Below, piece after piece: positions 8,184 to 19,100 of a DNA stretch of 64,000 nt. Position 1 is the first letter of the stretch, and each line of letters opens with the position of its first letter. The position numbers were made by a program, and so were the translations under genes. The stretch covers positions 1-64,000 of the forward strand of contig JBMNGF010000001.1 in NCBI GenBank assembly GCA_050949745.1, given 5' to 3'. This DNA comes from Syntrophaceticus sp050949745. GTDB lineage: Bacteria; Bacillota; DSM-12270; Thermacetogeniales; Thermacetogeniaceae. The notes below the pieces were generated by a model. That model saw nothing but the letters and a program-made list of their open reading frames with translations. It searched no databases and was not told the DNA's origin.

Positions 8184-10085
8184 CTACCTTCCCCCGTAGC
8201 TGCCGCCACCTCCGCCACCGCCTCCGCCGACAGAGAATCCTCCCCCACCACCGGAACCGGATGATGACTTGCTGACGGCTTTTTGGGCGGAAGCTAAAGA
8301 ACGCTCGAATGATTTGCCGATGCCGTCAAAGGAATTAGTCAGGGCGTTCATGCCAGAATAATGAGTCCCATACATCATCCAGCCATATCCGAAGCGATAA
8401 TCCCCCTCCTGCATATTGGGAAATACAACTTCCAGCTGTTTGATGACTTCTTTGGCCACTCCTAGAGTGACAGCATAGACCAAGTAATGCTCCCAGATGA
8501 TGAGGCTGGGAATCTCATGCCGCTGCATTTCTGAAAAATGCTCTAGAAATCTTTTAAAAGCTGCCCAGCGTACATAGTCTTCCTGCCCGGTGACAGAGCG
8601 TCGCCTGAAAAAGAGCGGTACGATGGCAATTATGAGCCCGGCAATGAGCATGGCCAAGCCGAAGATTCCTATCCGGGCTGCTGACACAAATCCCACCACA
8701 AAGAGGACGACCCCTCCTAACACTGTCAACAGCTTCATACTGCCGTGGCTGTCAAAGAAATTGTACTTTTCGCATTTAGCTATGATGTCGGAAGTCCAAT
8801 CACTCCACCAGGCATGGAAGTCCTCGCCATTCTTTTTGGCATACTCTTCTATGTCGGTCAAATAGATATAATCCTTGCCGCCACCGATATCGTTTTTCAA
8901 GAAATCGATCAGCTCTGCTTCATGAGGCCTAAGGACCGCTTCTTCCGGTTTGCGCAGCGCCGCCGGCTCAGGTGCCGGCATAAAGCTGAGCCGAAAGGTG
9001 GTGACTTCTTTACTGCCTAATAATCTGCGTACCTGTACGGTGTCTTCCTCCAAAAAGAGGAATTGCCGCCGAGCCAGGTCCATAATGGTAGCCGTGATAT
9101 CATTGGCATTCATGGCCTTATAATTCCACAGAACACTGAGTTCTGCCGGACTGTAATTGGCAGGCAACTCCCTGTAATAATCGCCGTCAAAAACCGTGGG
9201 GTGTTTGCGCCCGAACCTGCGCCACAACACAAAGACTACTCCTAGGGCAGCAGCCACGATACCTACACCAGCGCCGGTCTCTACTTTTGCCATTGTCCTC
9301 TCTTTATTAGCTTTATCTGCCCAACCTTGTTCCTCTGCTAAAATCTGGGCCAGAGCCGGCTGATCACTATAGGCTTCTGCCGGTGCATCGGCAAAGAGAC
9401 TGATAGGCATGACCACCCGGCCTTCCATAAAGGTATAGGGCGGTAGATCGCTGACTTTCAGAAGGACCCCATCAGGTCCGGCAAATTCAACCTCCCCGTT
9501 TAAGGGGCCATGCCCCCAGATGCGGATATCTTCTCCCTGTTTGAACTGTTCCGCCCCCGGCGGCAGGGTGAGATTAACCTGGACACAGGAGATCTTATTG
9601 CCATTGGCTTCCCCGATGAATTTACGGTAGAGTTCCGCCACATCGGAGTGGACCTTGACTGCATTGATCACCCGATAGGAAACATCAAAAGTGCGCACCT
9701 GATCATAGGCATCAATGCTCCAGTCGATAATGATATTGTCACCTTCAACTTTGGTCAGAAAGGTCCCAGGCGGACCATATTCGGTGCCGGGATTGAAGGT
9801 ATAAGGCTGACCGTTTTCACTCACCTGTACTTCGGTAACAGGGCTATCCCCCTGAGGGATCTCTACATAAAAGCCATTCCACTGTCCGGAAAAATCCACG
9901 GTAATTCTTTCAGTGACCAGCATGGAAGCATCAGGCAAGACCTGAGCATCCACAATGATCTGGTCCATGGTCAGTGACCGGTCTGCAAAGGCCGCCGGTG
10001 TCATAAAAGCCAGAACCATAAAAAGACTCATGAAGAGACTTAAGCTTGCAATGCGCCAATAACGGGAAAGCATTCTGATGTTCAT
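8184..10085 (-). CDS. DUF2207 family membrane protein
   Basis: 633 residues when started at the ATG at 10085, which has AAGGAG at proper spacing; an upstream extension would overlap lemA. It has a signal peptide (about 10-35, ending AAFADRS), then an extracytoplasmic beta-rich DUF2207 domain (about 36-250, VTERITVDFSG, TFDVSYRVINAV). A membrane helix follows (about 270-290), then a cytoplasmic part with two further helices (about 465-510). The tail is very Gly-rich (SSGSGGGGG...GGSYGGR), typical of this family. DUF2207 proteins often sit next to LemA, as here (13-bp gap). The function is unknown; an envelope role is inferred. Confidence 0.85.
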   Translation of the reverse strand: MNIRMLSRYWRIASLSLFMSLFMVLAFMTPAAFADRSLTMDQIIVDAQVLPDASMLVTERITVDFSGQWNGFYVEIPQGDSPVTEVQVSENGQPYTFNPGTEYGPPGTFLTKVEGDNIIIDWSIDAYDQVRTFDVSYRVINAVKVHSDVAELYRKFIGEANGNKISCVQVNLTLPPGAEQFKQGEDIRIWGHGPLNGEVEFAGPDGVLLKVSDLPPYTFMEGRVVMPISLFADAPAEAYSDQPALAQILAEEQGWADKANKERTMAKVETGAGVGIVAAALGVVFVLWRRFGRKHPTVFDGDYYRELPANYSPAELSVLWNYKAMNANDITATIMDLARRQFLFLEEDTVQVRRLLGSKEVTTFRLSFMPAPEPAALRKPEEAVLRPHEAELIDFLKNDIGGGKDYIYLTDIEEYAKKNGEDFHAWWSDWTSDIIAKCEKYNFFDSHGSMKLLTVLGGVVLFVVGFVSAARIGIFGLAMLIAGLIIAIVPLFFRRRSVTGQEDYVRWAAFKRFLEHFSEMQRHEIPSLIIWEHYLVYAVTLGVAKEVIKQLEVVFPNMQEGDYRFGYGWMMYGTHYSGMNALTNSFDGIGKSFERSLASAQKAVSKSSSGSGGGGGFSVGGGGGGGGGSYGGR

Positions 10086-10098
10086 AAGAAATCTCCTT

Positions 10099-10656
10099 TT
10101 AAAACTCGACCTTAACAGCTTGCCGGGCATCTGGTTCCCCCTGCAGGGTGAAATAGTCCACCATGGCAAAGCCCAGCATACCTGCCACCAGGTTGTTGGG
10201 GAATAATTCGATCTTGGTGTTAAATTTTTGCACAGTGTCATTATAGAATTGGCGAGCATAAGCGATTTTACTTTCGGTATCAGTGAGTTCAGACTGCAGC
10301 TGCAGAAAATTGGTGTTGGCCTTCAGTTCCGGATAAGCTTCGGCTACCGCAAACAAGGAGCGCAGGGCATTGCTGATCATGTTTTCTGCCTGCATCTGCT
10401 CCTGTAGATTCCCTGCATTCAGGGCCATGTTCCGGGCCTGGGTAACGCTTTCAAAGGTCGCCTTTTCGTGCTGGGCATAACCCTTAACTGCATTGACCAG
10501 ATTGGGAATCAAATCATAGCGCCGCTTCAGCTGCACATCCACCTGGGACCAGGCATTCTGTACCCGCTGTCTCAACTGCACCAGACTGTTGTAGATACCG
10601 ATCAGGAATACCGCTAATAATACCACGACAACTCCGAGAATTATAAATCCAACCAT
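10099..10656 (-). CDS. lemA: LemA family protein
   Basis: 185 residues: one N-terminal membrane helix (2-22), then the long-helical LemA domain. Conserved family stretches are visible: YNSLVQLRQRVQNAWSQVDVQLKRR, DLIPNLVNAVKGYAQHE and ARQFYNDTVQKFNTKIELFP. LemA proteins are membrane-anchored, mostly outside the cytoplasm, and have no agreed biochemical role. The partner DUF2207 gene follows at 13 bp. A 205-bp gap upstream suggests lemA and the next two genes form their own transcription unit; I see no convincing promoter in it. Confidence 0.92.
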   Translation of the reverse strand: MVGFIILGVVVVLLAVFLIGIYNSLVQLRQRVQNAWSQVDVQLKRRYDLIPNLVNAVKGYAQHEKATFESVTQARNMALNAGNLQEQMQAENMISNALRSLFAVAEAYPELKANTNFLQLQSELTDTESKIAYARQFYNDTVQKFNTKIELFPNNLVAGMLGFAMVDYFTLQGEPDARQAVKVEF

Positions 10657-10861
10657 TCTTTATCCCTCCTTCAAAATTACTTCCAACTTGAACTTTATTC
10701 CCTATTCTTCTACTATTATCCTGTTTACCAGTTTAACAATAGTTCAACAATGGTTAAGCAATTGTAGTGACTGAATCCCTATAGAGACGCTTATTAAACG
10801 CTCGTAATATAGCGAGTCAGAACAACCTGACACTGCCTTCATTTTGCAGCCATCCACTGTT

Positions 10862-11971
10862 TTAATGACTCTGGGAGCGTTCGTCTTTGATATCTAAATA
10901 ATTGGGACACCATTTGATAATAGTGTTGGCGGCCTCAGCCAGATCGATGTTAGTCATGGCCGTCATTTTATAGTATTCAAAATTGCCGCCAGGAGCTACG
11001 ACATAAACAATCCCCCGTCCCGGTGCATAATAGCTGATGCTCTGCTGTCCTACCATCTGGTTATCTTCATAAAGCAGCAGACAGTCCTCGAATTTGGCAA
11101 ACCCCAGGTCAAGATCAACACCCATATCCATGACTTCATATAGAATAGAGCCGTATTCACTGTCATAGCTCCATTTCTGGCCCACCGTCAAATTGTTTTT
11201 TAAGACCGGAAATATTTCATAGGGAGAGGAGTCCATGATGTAATAAGTCCCATCATTCCGTTCCACATAATGAAAGCCAAAGCCATATTCCTCGCCCATA
11301 TCGATGCCCACTTCCACATCAGTGACCCGCACCGATTCGTTAGGAACGGCCTGGGCGCTGATGCGATCCACGACCCCTGACATCCCATCAGGATAATTGA
11401 CAAAGAAAGTACATTTCAAACCTGGCTCAGTCAGATAAGTTGCCGCCCGGGACAAATCGGCCTGTGGCGCAGTCTGGTCAGGCACAGCCTGTGCGTTCTG
11501 AGAACCGGCATCAGTTGCCGGAGTGCCATTCTGCTGGGTAACTGCTTGCCCGGATCCATTTATATTACCACTTGGATCATCCTTGGAAAGCCACCAGTAG
11601 ATTCCTCCTCCAGCCAAAAACAACAGGACCAGGACTGAAACCATGATGAACAGAGCATTTTTGCTCCCCCCAGGATTGGTTCCCGGAGGATCATAGTTTC
11701 TGCCCGGCATGGGACCGGGGCCTCCTGCTGGCGGTGCTGATGGAGTATAGGGAGCAGCCGAATTCTGTGGCTGTTGATAGCTCTGCTGCTGTGGCTGTTG
11801 ATGAGTCGGTGCCACAGGAGGCGGTGCCACCGGCCGGCTTGGCGTGACTGGCGCAGCAGACGCCGCAGGCTTTTCTGTCATGGAATTGATATCAAAGCCA
11901 CATTCACCGCAGAACCTGTCTCCAGACACTAATGAAGCTCCACATTCCGGACAAACCTTTAAATCACTCAT
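10862..11971 (-). CDS. zinc-ribbon, single-span membrane protein with extracytoplasmic domain
   Basis: 369 residues. A cytoplasmic double C-x2-C zinc ribbon (CPECG, FCGECG; residues 7-26) is followed by a Pro/Gln-rich linker (about 30-105), one membrane helix (about 108-127) and a Ser/Gln-rich spacer. The folded outer domain (about 175-360) contains GIDMGEEYGFGFHYVER and LTVGQKWSYDSEYG. The layout suggests a protein that senses or binds outside while the ribbon meets a cytoplasmic partner. I cannot name the family of the outer domain. AGGAGG precedes the ATG. It follows the 370-residue zinc-ribbon gene at 31 bp. Confidence 0.65.
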   Translation of the reverse strand: MSDLKVCPECGASLVSGDRFCGECGFDINSMTEKPAASAAPVTPSRPVAPPPVAPTHQQPQQQSYQQPQNSAAPYTPSAPPAGGPGPMPGRNYDPPGTNPGGSKNALFIMVSVLVLLFLAGGGIYWWLSKDDPSGNINGSGQAVTQQNGTPATDAGSQNAQAVPDQTAPQADLSRAATYLTEPGLKCTFFVNYPDGMSGVVDRISAQAVPNESVRVTDVEVGIDMGEEYGFGFHYVERNDGTYYIMDSSPYEIFPVLKNNLTVGQKWSYDSEYGSILYEVMDMGVDLDLGFAKFEDCLLLYEDNQMVGQQSISYYAPGRGIVYVVAPGGNFEYYKMTAMTNIDLAEAANTIIKWCPNYLDIKDERSQSH

Positions 11972-12002
11972 TCATTTTACCTCCTTTTTAAACTGGATCA
12001 TC

Positions 12003-13115
12003 TTATATCGGCGTTCCACAGCCGGTACAGAATTTCTTGCCTGGTCTGAGTTCAGTCCCGCACTGCCCACAGTATTTCATAACTGAGGCTTCCACTTTGG
12101 CAACTTTGGCCGGAGCGGTGCCCCCTATCACTTTTTGCAGGGCTTCGATCCATTTCAACAGGATCTGGATAAGTTCAGGCATGGTGCTGGTCTGATGCCG
12201 AAACCGCGACTCGCCCTCAGCTGCAGTCTCAAAGGAAAATAGATGATTGGTAAAGGCCGTGGATGTCAGAAACACCTGGGAAAGGCCCTTTTCCTGGCCA
12301 TTGACCAAAGCCGTGGCCTGACATCCGATGGACCCCAGCCAGCTGGTAATGAACTCGGTGCCCATGAGCCGCGAACGCTCCCCTAAAGTCAAGGCATTTT
12401 CATCACTGGTCAAAAACCCCAGTTCCTCTGCTTTCTTAATGTGCTCAGGTTTCAGGGCGATTTTGCTCCCTTTCAATCTGGGGGTGAGCTCAAACAGGGT
12501 AGGTAAAAGCCAGCGTTTGTCCTGACTGGATAGAGAACGTCTCAGCAGTTGGACAAAGTCCTGAGTGCTGATGGACAGATCGAGGCCACCCCGGTAATCC
12601 AGCATGCTCTCCATATAGGAGCGGCGGTAAATGTCAATGCAGTGCAAAGCACAGACCAGAACTTCCATGGGCAGGACCTCGGGAAACACCGGCTGATAGC
12701 TGCTGGCAGCTTTGGAGGCATAGATATCCGACCACCACTGTAGAAAAGATTCTTCATTGTCAAACAACAGCAGCAAGAGATTACCGTCACTGCCCTGAAA
12801 ATGAACCAAAACATCATTATCTTCCAGGGAAAGAAAAACATGATAGGTCTCTTCAGCTGAACCGGCTCCCCCACGGTTGAATTCGATTTTCAGATCAGGA
12901 GCCAGCAATTTTTTCGCCATTGATGTAAAATTGGCGCTTTCCGCCAGCGTTTTAAATAATTCCGAAGGACTGGTGGTGGCAGCCTGTTCCGCATCATAGC
13001 TGTATGGCGAAAGCTGATTCCCGTTCAATCCTGAACGTCTGAACAAATGATCGATGTCTGCCGGAGCTAGCTTGAATACCTCAAGAGCGCCCGGCTTTTC
13101 CATATTCATTCCCAT
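12003..13115 (-). CDS. uncharacterised soluble protein with C-terminal zinc ribbon
   Basis: 370 residues with no membrane segment or signal. About 330 residues of an unrecognised alpha/beta domain end in a zinc ribbon, KYCGQCGTELRPGKKFCTGC. AGGAGG sits 7 bp before the ATG. The gene lies 30 bp downstream of the giant repeat protein and 31 bp upstream of the zinc-ribbon membrane protein, so all three are probably co-transcribed. A cytoplasmic adaptor or chaperone for the large protein is possible but purely positional. Confidence 0.6.
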   Translation of the reverse strand: MGMNMEKPGALEVFKLAPADIDHLFRRSGLNGNQLSPYSYDAEQAATTSPSELFKTLAESANFTSMAKKLLAPDLKIEFNRGGAGSAEETYHVFLSLEDNDVLVHFQGSDGNLLLLLFDNEESFLQWWSDIYASKAASSYQPVFPEVLPMEVLVCALHCIDIYRRSYMESMLDYRGGLDLSISTQDFVQLLRRSLSSQDKRWLLPTLFELTPRLKGSKIALKPEHIKKAEELGFLTSDENALTLGERSRLMGTEFITSWLGSIGCQATALVNGQEKGLSQVFLTSTAFTNHLFSFETAAEGESRFRHQTSTMPELIQILLKWIEALQKVIGGTAPAKVAKVEASVMKYCGQCGTELRPGKKFCTGCGTPI

Positions 13116-13145
13116 ATCAATGCCTCCTGTCTATTGTTTTCTCAT

Positions 13146-16100
13146 TTATCTTTTGACGTTTCTGATGGCGCCGATACGGCTGCTTACTTTATTCAAAAAG
13201 TCTCCCGGAGAACTATACCCCAGTTCCTGCAAACGAGCGACCCGCGCTGCTGGCGATAGGCTCTTGTCTTTGACGACAGCGATCGCCTGTTTCATATTAT
13301 CAGGCATGGCTTCCACCCGGTAACCCATATCCCGATAACCTTGCTCCACCCCTTCTGCCACACATGCCGTTTTGCGCAATTGCTCCATAGCCTCGGTCTG
13401 ATTTCGCATCACCTGGGCGGGAGTATCTCCGGCGTTCCAATAATCATCGAATTTCTTCTGTTCCATCAAGGATAATTGCTCCGGATCCAGCATGGTCCCC
13501 TGCCCTTGCTGGGTCAATTCATATCCGGTGGAAGGCCGCATCGGTTTACCGTCGATGGTCACATAATCTACCCCGCGAGCGATTTCATCCTCTGTGAGTT
13601 CGATCATCGGCCTGCCCCGCATATCTCCATCCTGTATGTGCCAGGTCCGCTGATTGCTGAAATCCCGCCCAGCAGACAGATCGAATTGATCCATGGCGGC
13701 TTCTTCATGATGTTTAGCCCATTGTCGAACTCGTGCCGCTTCATCCATGTTAGCCCAGTCGGTATCTGGAAAACGCCGGACAGCTTCATCCACGCTGTAC
13801 CCTGAGTTATCCGCCAGGGCTTTATAGTAAGTATCTTCCCATTCCACTTTAGGAATCTCCACCCATTCAGGCCCCTGAGGGCCTTGTACCAGTTTTTCAG
13901 CGATCACATCATTATCCGTATTGATATTGAAATCAGTCTGTTCCGTACCCGGAGTACGTACAGTCGTGACTCTTATCCCCTCTGGATCCACATCCGGATA
14001 GCGGTTATGCAAGTGCTCTTCTACGGTTCGATAAGAAGGTTGATGTATACCTTCATCCATGGCACGATTGAACTCTCTCTGTATACCCTGGGCTTCCTGG
14101 GGTGTCAATTGGTTGCCTAGACTATCCATTTCCTGAAGGTCTTTCAGTGTTCTCATGGAAGCAGGATCGGATTTCATTTCCATAATATCCTCAACTGTCA
14201 GCTGTTCTCCCCGTTGAACCTTGTCTGCCAGGTTCCAGGTTCTTTCCTCAGCCTGAATCTTGTATTCATCATAAATGGCCTGCTCTCTGATCAATTCCTG
14301 TTGTCTGGCCGGAGGTAATCGATCAAAATCCTTGACATTCTGCTGCATGGTTCTTTCCGCCTGATTTAAAGCCGCCGGATCGCTTAGAACTTCGCTTGGA
14401 GTCCTGCCCCCGCGATTTAAGGATATGCTATCCGGTTCACCCGGCAGATCATCTCCGCCTCCTGGCGGTCTTCCTGCTGGTTCACCTGGAGCGTCCCTAC
14501 CAGTTGTGGGAGACTTCGCTGATGCGTCACTTAAATCCTCACCGGCCTGTCTGGGCCCCCGTACTCCATCGGCATCAGCCTGAGAGGCTGCTTTGCCCCC
14601 GCCTCTGGCTATATCGTCACTGCTGGAAGTGGCTGCTTTGCCCCCACCTCTGGCTATATCGTCACTGCTGGAAGTGGCTGCTCTGCCCCCGCCTCTGGCT
14701 ATATCGTCACTGCTGGAAGTAGCTGCTCTGCCCCCACCTCTGGCTATATCGTCACTGCTGGAAGTGGCTGCTCTGCCCCCACCTCTGGCTATGTCGTCAC
14801 TGCTGGAAGTGGCTGCTCTGCCCCCACCTCTGGCTATATCGTCACTGCTGGAAGTGGCTGCTCTGCCCCCGCTTTCGCCCACATCAGTCCAACCATCCGC
14901 CGCAGATTTAGAAACCATACCGGCCATATCTCCGGTGCTGTCACCGATGGTTTTTCCAGCGCCTTTGGTTACATCATCAAAGGAATCAGCCACTGATTTC
15001 AGCCCATAATCCATTCTGGCACTATCGATGATCTCTTTAGCCGCCTTATCACTGCCTATGTCTACCAGGCGTTTGTTGATCTGGTCGAGGGATTCCTCGG
15101 CAGAATCTTTACCGATCATCCCCAGATAATGGCTCCAAGTCTGATTCTTAGCACCGACTTTTAGGATGGCAGTTTCCACAACATCAGCTGCCTTATTAGT
15201 AAAGGCGGGGAATCTTTCCATCATCTCTCCCATAGCCTTACTGCCAGCTTCTCCTGCCAACCATCCCATTTGCTCTCCCAGCACATAGAGGCCGACCGCT
15301 TTCGATACTGCTCTGAAGTCTGATCCTCCTTTGGCTATCTCATCCTGTATACGGTACATGGCTTCGGCTACATTCATAGCCCCGTCCATGGTCGCGTAAG
15401 TAAGGCTTCCACCTAGTCCTCCGGTAGCCCCCGTGATCATAATCCTGGCTCCCATGCCAAGCCATGATGTGCTGCCATCTGCCTTTTCGCCGGTCAATAC
15501 TTCCTTGGCTGTTGCTGCATTGGATTCCAGAGCCCAGCCCAGCTTTTTAAACCAATCCTCTTCCCAGCGTTGTCCAGTATCGGCAACAGTTTTACCCTGG
15601 ATGCGATTATCGATGACCCGGCGGATCTTATCCATTTTCTCCCGATCCAGTTCTTTGCCAGCCAACATGTCATCTTTAAGGCTTTGGATAGCTTTGTCAA
15701 CATCTCCAGGGCCACCTGGCTCACCGATGTTATATTTATCCGCTACTTTTTGCATTTGCTCCAGCTTGCGCCAATCCTCCAGGTTTTTGTCTATGGCTTT
15801 GCTGGTCGCATCCTGGCGTTGGCTCATCTTATCTATATCTATGGCAGCTCTCCGTTTATCTTCAGCAAAATCCTGCTGCCAGGACTCAAATCGGTCAAGA
15901 TCAAAATCATTACCGGTTTCGGTATTGACCCATTTTCCGGTTACTGCATTGTATTCGATTTCATAGGTCCGCCCGTCAGCTGTTCCCACCAGTGTTTGTT
16001 GGTCTCCATGCCGGGGCCCGGCATATCCAGGTTCATATTCATAGGTGGAAGTGACCCCTGTCTCCGGATCAGTATAATCGAAAGTGTTACCCGGCTGGGT

Positions 16101-19100
16101 GTCCGGGATTTCATCTGCGGGGAACCTATCCTCCGATTCAAATGACAAGTCATCTTGGGGAATATCCTCCTCGGGTATGGGCAAGCCTGAGCCATCCTGC
16201 CCTTCCGGTCTACCTTCGCCAACATCATGATTTTTTAGGGTCTCCTCAAAATCCTGGCCAATAATCCCGGAACCACTCGTAGAAGGAACCGGCTCCGTTT
16301 TGGGTAAGTCATCATCCCAGGGTTTGGCTCCATATTTTTCCACGGTCTGATGATAGGGTTCTCCCAGGGGTGGTTTGGTAGGTTCCCAGGCTTCTCTCCG
16401 TCCGCCCAGGTCAACAATATCACCATCAAAAGGATTATTACGGGTATCTACGTTCCATAAGCTGCCTTCTTCGTAGGGGTTTTCACTCCAATGCCTGCCG
16501 TTCCTGTCATATCCGTCAGCATTATAGCCACTCCAGTGATAACCGTCCCTGTCATATCCCTGTTTGTCGTAGCCCCACGGATCGCGGCCGCTGCGGTTAT
16601 AACCTTCGAAATCGAAACCTTCCCGGTCATAGCCATCCCGGTCATAACCGTGCTTATTAAAGCCATTCTTGTCATAGCCGTCTGCATCATAACCTTCCCT
16701 GGACTGGCCTTCCCGGTTATAACCGTCCCGATCATAGCCCTCGGCATCGTAACCATTCTTATCGTAGCCTTCACGATCCCATCCGTTCTCATCAAAACCA
16801 TTACGATCATAACCTTCCCGATCCCAACCATCTTTGTTGAACCCTTCTTTGTCAAAGCCCTGTTTATCAAAGCCTTTGGCATCAAAACCCTGGCGGTCGA
16901 ATCCCTGGCGATCATAACCGTTTATATCATAGCCTTCCCGGTCAAAGCCTTCCGGGTCGAAACCATTGCGCCCGTAACCTTCCCGGTCGAATCCTTCTTT
17001 ATTGAATCCCTCCCGGTCATAGCCTTCTGTATCGAATCCGGCTTTGTTGAAGCCTTCCCGATCCAGTCCCGCCTTATCAAAGCCTTGGCGGTCGAATCCT
17101 TCCTGGTCAAAGCCGGCCTTATTAAAGCCCTCCCGGTCATAGCCCTCGGCATTGAATCCAGCTTTATCGAATCCTTCCTTATCAAAACCAGTTTTATCAA
17201 AGCCTTCTTTGTTGAACCCTTCGCGGTCATAACCAGTTTTGTCAAAGCCGGCCTGATTGAAGCCTTCCCGATCATACCCTTCGACATTGAATCCGTTTTT
17301 ATCAAAGCCTTCCTGGTCAAAACCAGCTTTGTCAAAGCCCTCTCGGTTGAAGCCTTCTTTATCGAAGCCTGACTGGTCGAATCCCTGCCGGTCATAGCCT
17401 TCGGCATCAAATCCCGATTGGTTAAAGCCCTCACGGTCATAGCCTTCCCGGTTAAAACCTTCTCGATTAAAACCTTCTCGGTTGAAACCGGCCTTATCAA
17501 ATCCTTCTCTATCAAAACCTTGCGCATTGAAACCAGCCTTATCGAGGCCTTCTTTATCAAAACCAGCTTTATCGAAACCTTCTGCATTAAAGCCAGCTTT
17601 ATCAAAGCCTTCCCTGTCAAATCCTTGCGCATTGAATCCAGCTTTATCAAAGCCTTCCACATCGAAACCATTGACATCAAAACCATCCCTATTAAAACCT
17701 TGGGCGTTAAATCCATCTTTGTTGAAACCATCTTTGTCAAAGCCCTTTTTATCGAAACCATACTGGTCATATCCTTGCGAATTGTAGCCATCCCGGTCAT
17801 AATCAGAACTGTTTCGGCCTTCCCTGTCAAATCCGTCTTTATCATAGCCGGCCTTGTCATAACCTTCCTTATTAAAGCCTTCCCGGTTATAGCCATCTTT
17901 GTCGAATCCTTCAACATCAAAGCCAGCCTGATCGTAGCCTTCTTTGTCAAAGCCTGCTTTATCTAAGCCGTCACTATTGTAGCCAGCCTCATTGAAACCA
18001 TCCCGATTATATCCGTCACGATCATAGCCTGCCTGATTGTAACCTTCCCGATCATAGCCTTCAGCATCAAATCCGTTCTGGTCATAGAGCCCGTCAGCTT
18101 CGGCTGCAGTGGTCGGTTCTGCAGCTGTTGACAATTGTTCAGATTGATCCATGACTGGAGCACCTTCGCCGTTTTCTGCCACAGCAAAGTGCTCTCCCCC
18201 TGCTTCTCCTTCCCGGGCATTGAAAACCTTTGACTTCATTTGATCAGCTTCTATCTCCAGATCTGCATGGGCTTCCAGAGAACTGTCGTCATGAAGGGCT
18301 TCCGAATCTCCGGTGTCCGTATACAGCTGTTCTTCACTACTTCCCCCAACAGCAAAGTGCTCTCCCCCTGCTTCTCCTTCTCGGGCATCATATGCCTGGG
18401 GCTTCATGGGCTCTGCTTCCATCTCCAGACCTGCCTTGTCTTTCACAAACCGGGCTACATCGTCTTCATCAATTTCAGGAGTTAATACTTTCTCTTCAAA
18501 CATATCTGTTGTATCAATATGGATACCAGTTTCTCCCCCTGCTTCCCTGATATCGATAGCTTGTTCATGCATATCGATAGTGTCGATAAAGATCTCCGAT
18601 TCCGATTCACTGGTCAAGGGCTTGGGCTGCACAAAAAGTTCGGCTTCCCGTTCTGTCTCGATATGGATGCCCTGATCTGCCGGAGCATCCTGTATGGCGC
18701 TGCCGTGATGCATATCCGTAGCATCGACCAGGATCTCTTCTCTGCCCCGGCGTCCAAACTGATTGGTAACCCTGGCCATCCCCGATGCTCCTGGGCCGGT
18801 TTCAGCTGTACCCCCTGCTCCGGGCTGTGATCCTCCACTAGTAGGAGATATGGGCGTTCCACCCGCAGGCGGGATTGAACCTCCACCGCCCAGGCCGCCT
18901 AAAGCTCCCAGGGCTGTTGCAATAAGGCCTGGCACTACAACCCCAGTCACCGCTTCTGTGGTGTTGGAAGGTCCGGGTATATTGCCAACTGAGCCGACTC
19001 CTGCCGGGCTGTGGCTGTGTCCTGACCGATGAGTTCCCGGCGTAATCCCTGTTTCTCCGATGATATCTTCTTCTTGATCCTTATCTTTTTGTGGCTCCTC

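Noticed and set aside
14593..15009. Plus-strand frame made of PPPLAISSLLEVAAL repeats
   Set aside because: Antisense of the 45-bp tandem array in the giant gene; no ribosome site or family.
16448..17966. Long open frames on both strands across the pentad region (for example 16491-17372 and 17418-17966 on plus, 16922-17950 on minus)
   Set aside because: They are by-products of the 15-bp periodic DNA: any frame without a stop in one unit stays open. No ribosome sites, and products are monotonous Ile/Phe/Val or Lys/Met repeats.
16500..18074. CRISPR array or minisatellite without coding role
   Set aside because: The unit is 15 bp with no spacer, keeps one reading frame for 105 units, and varies at codon third positions, as expected for coding repeats.
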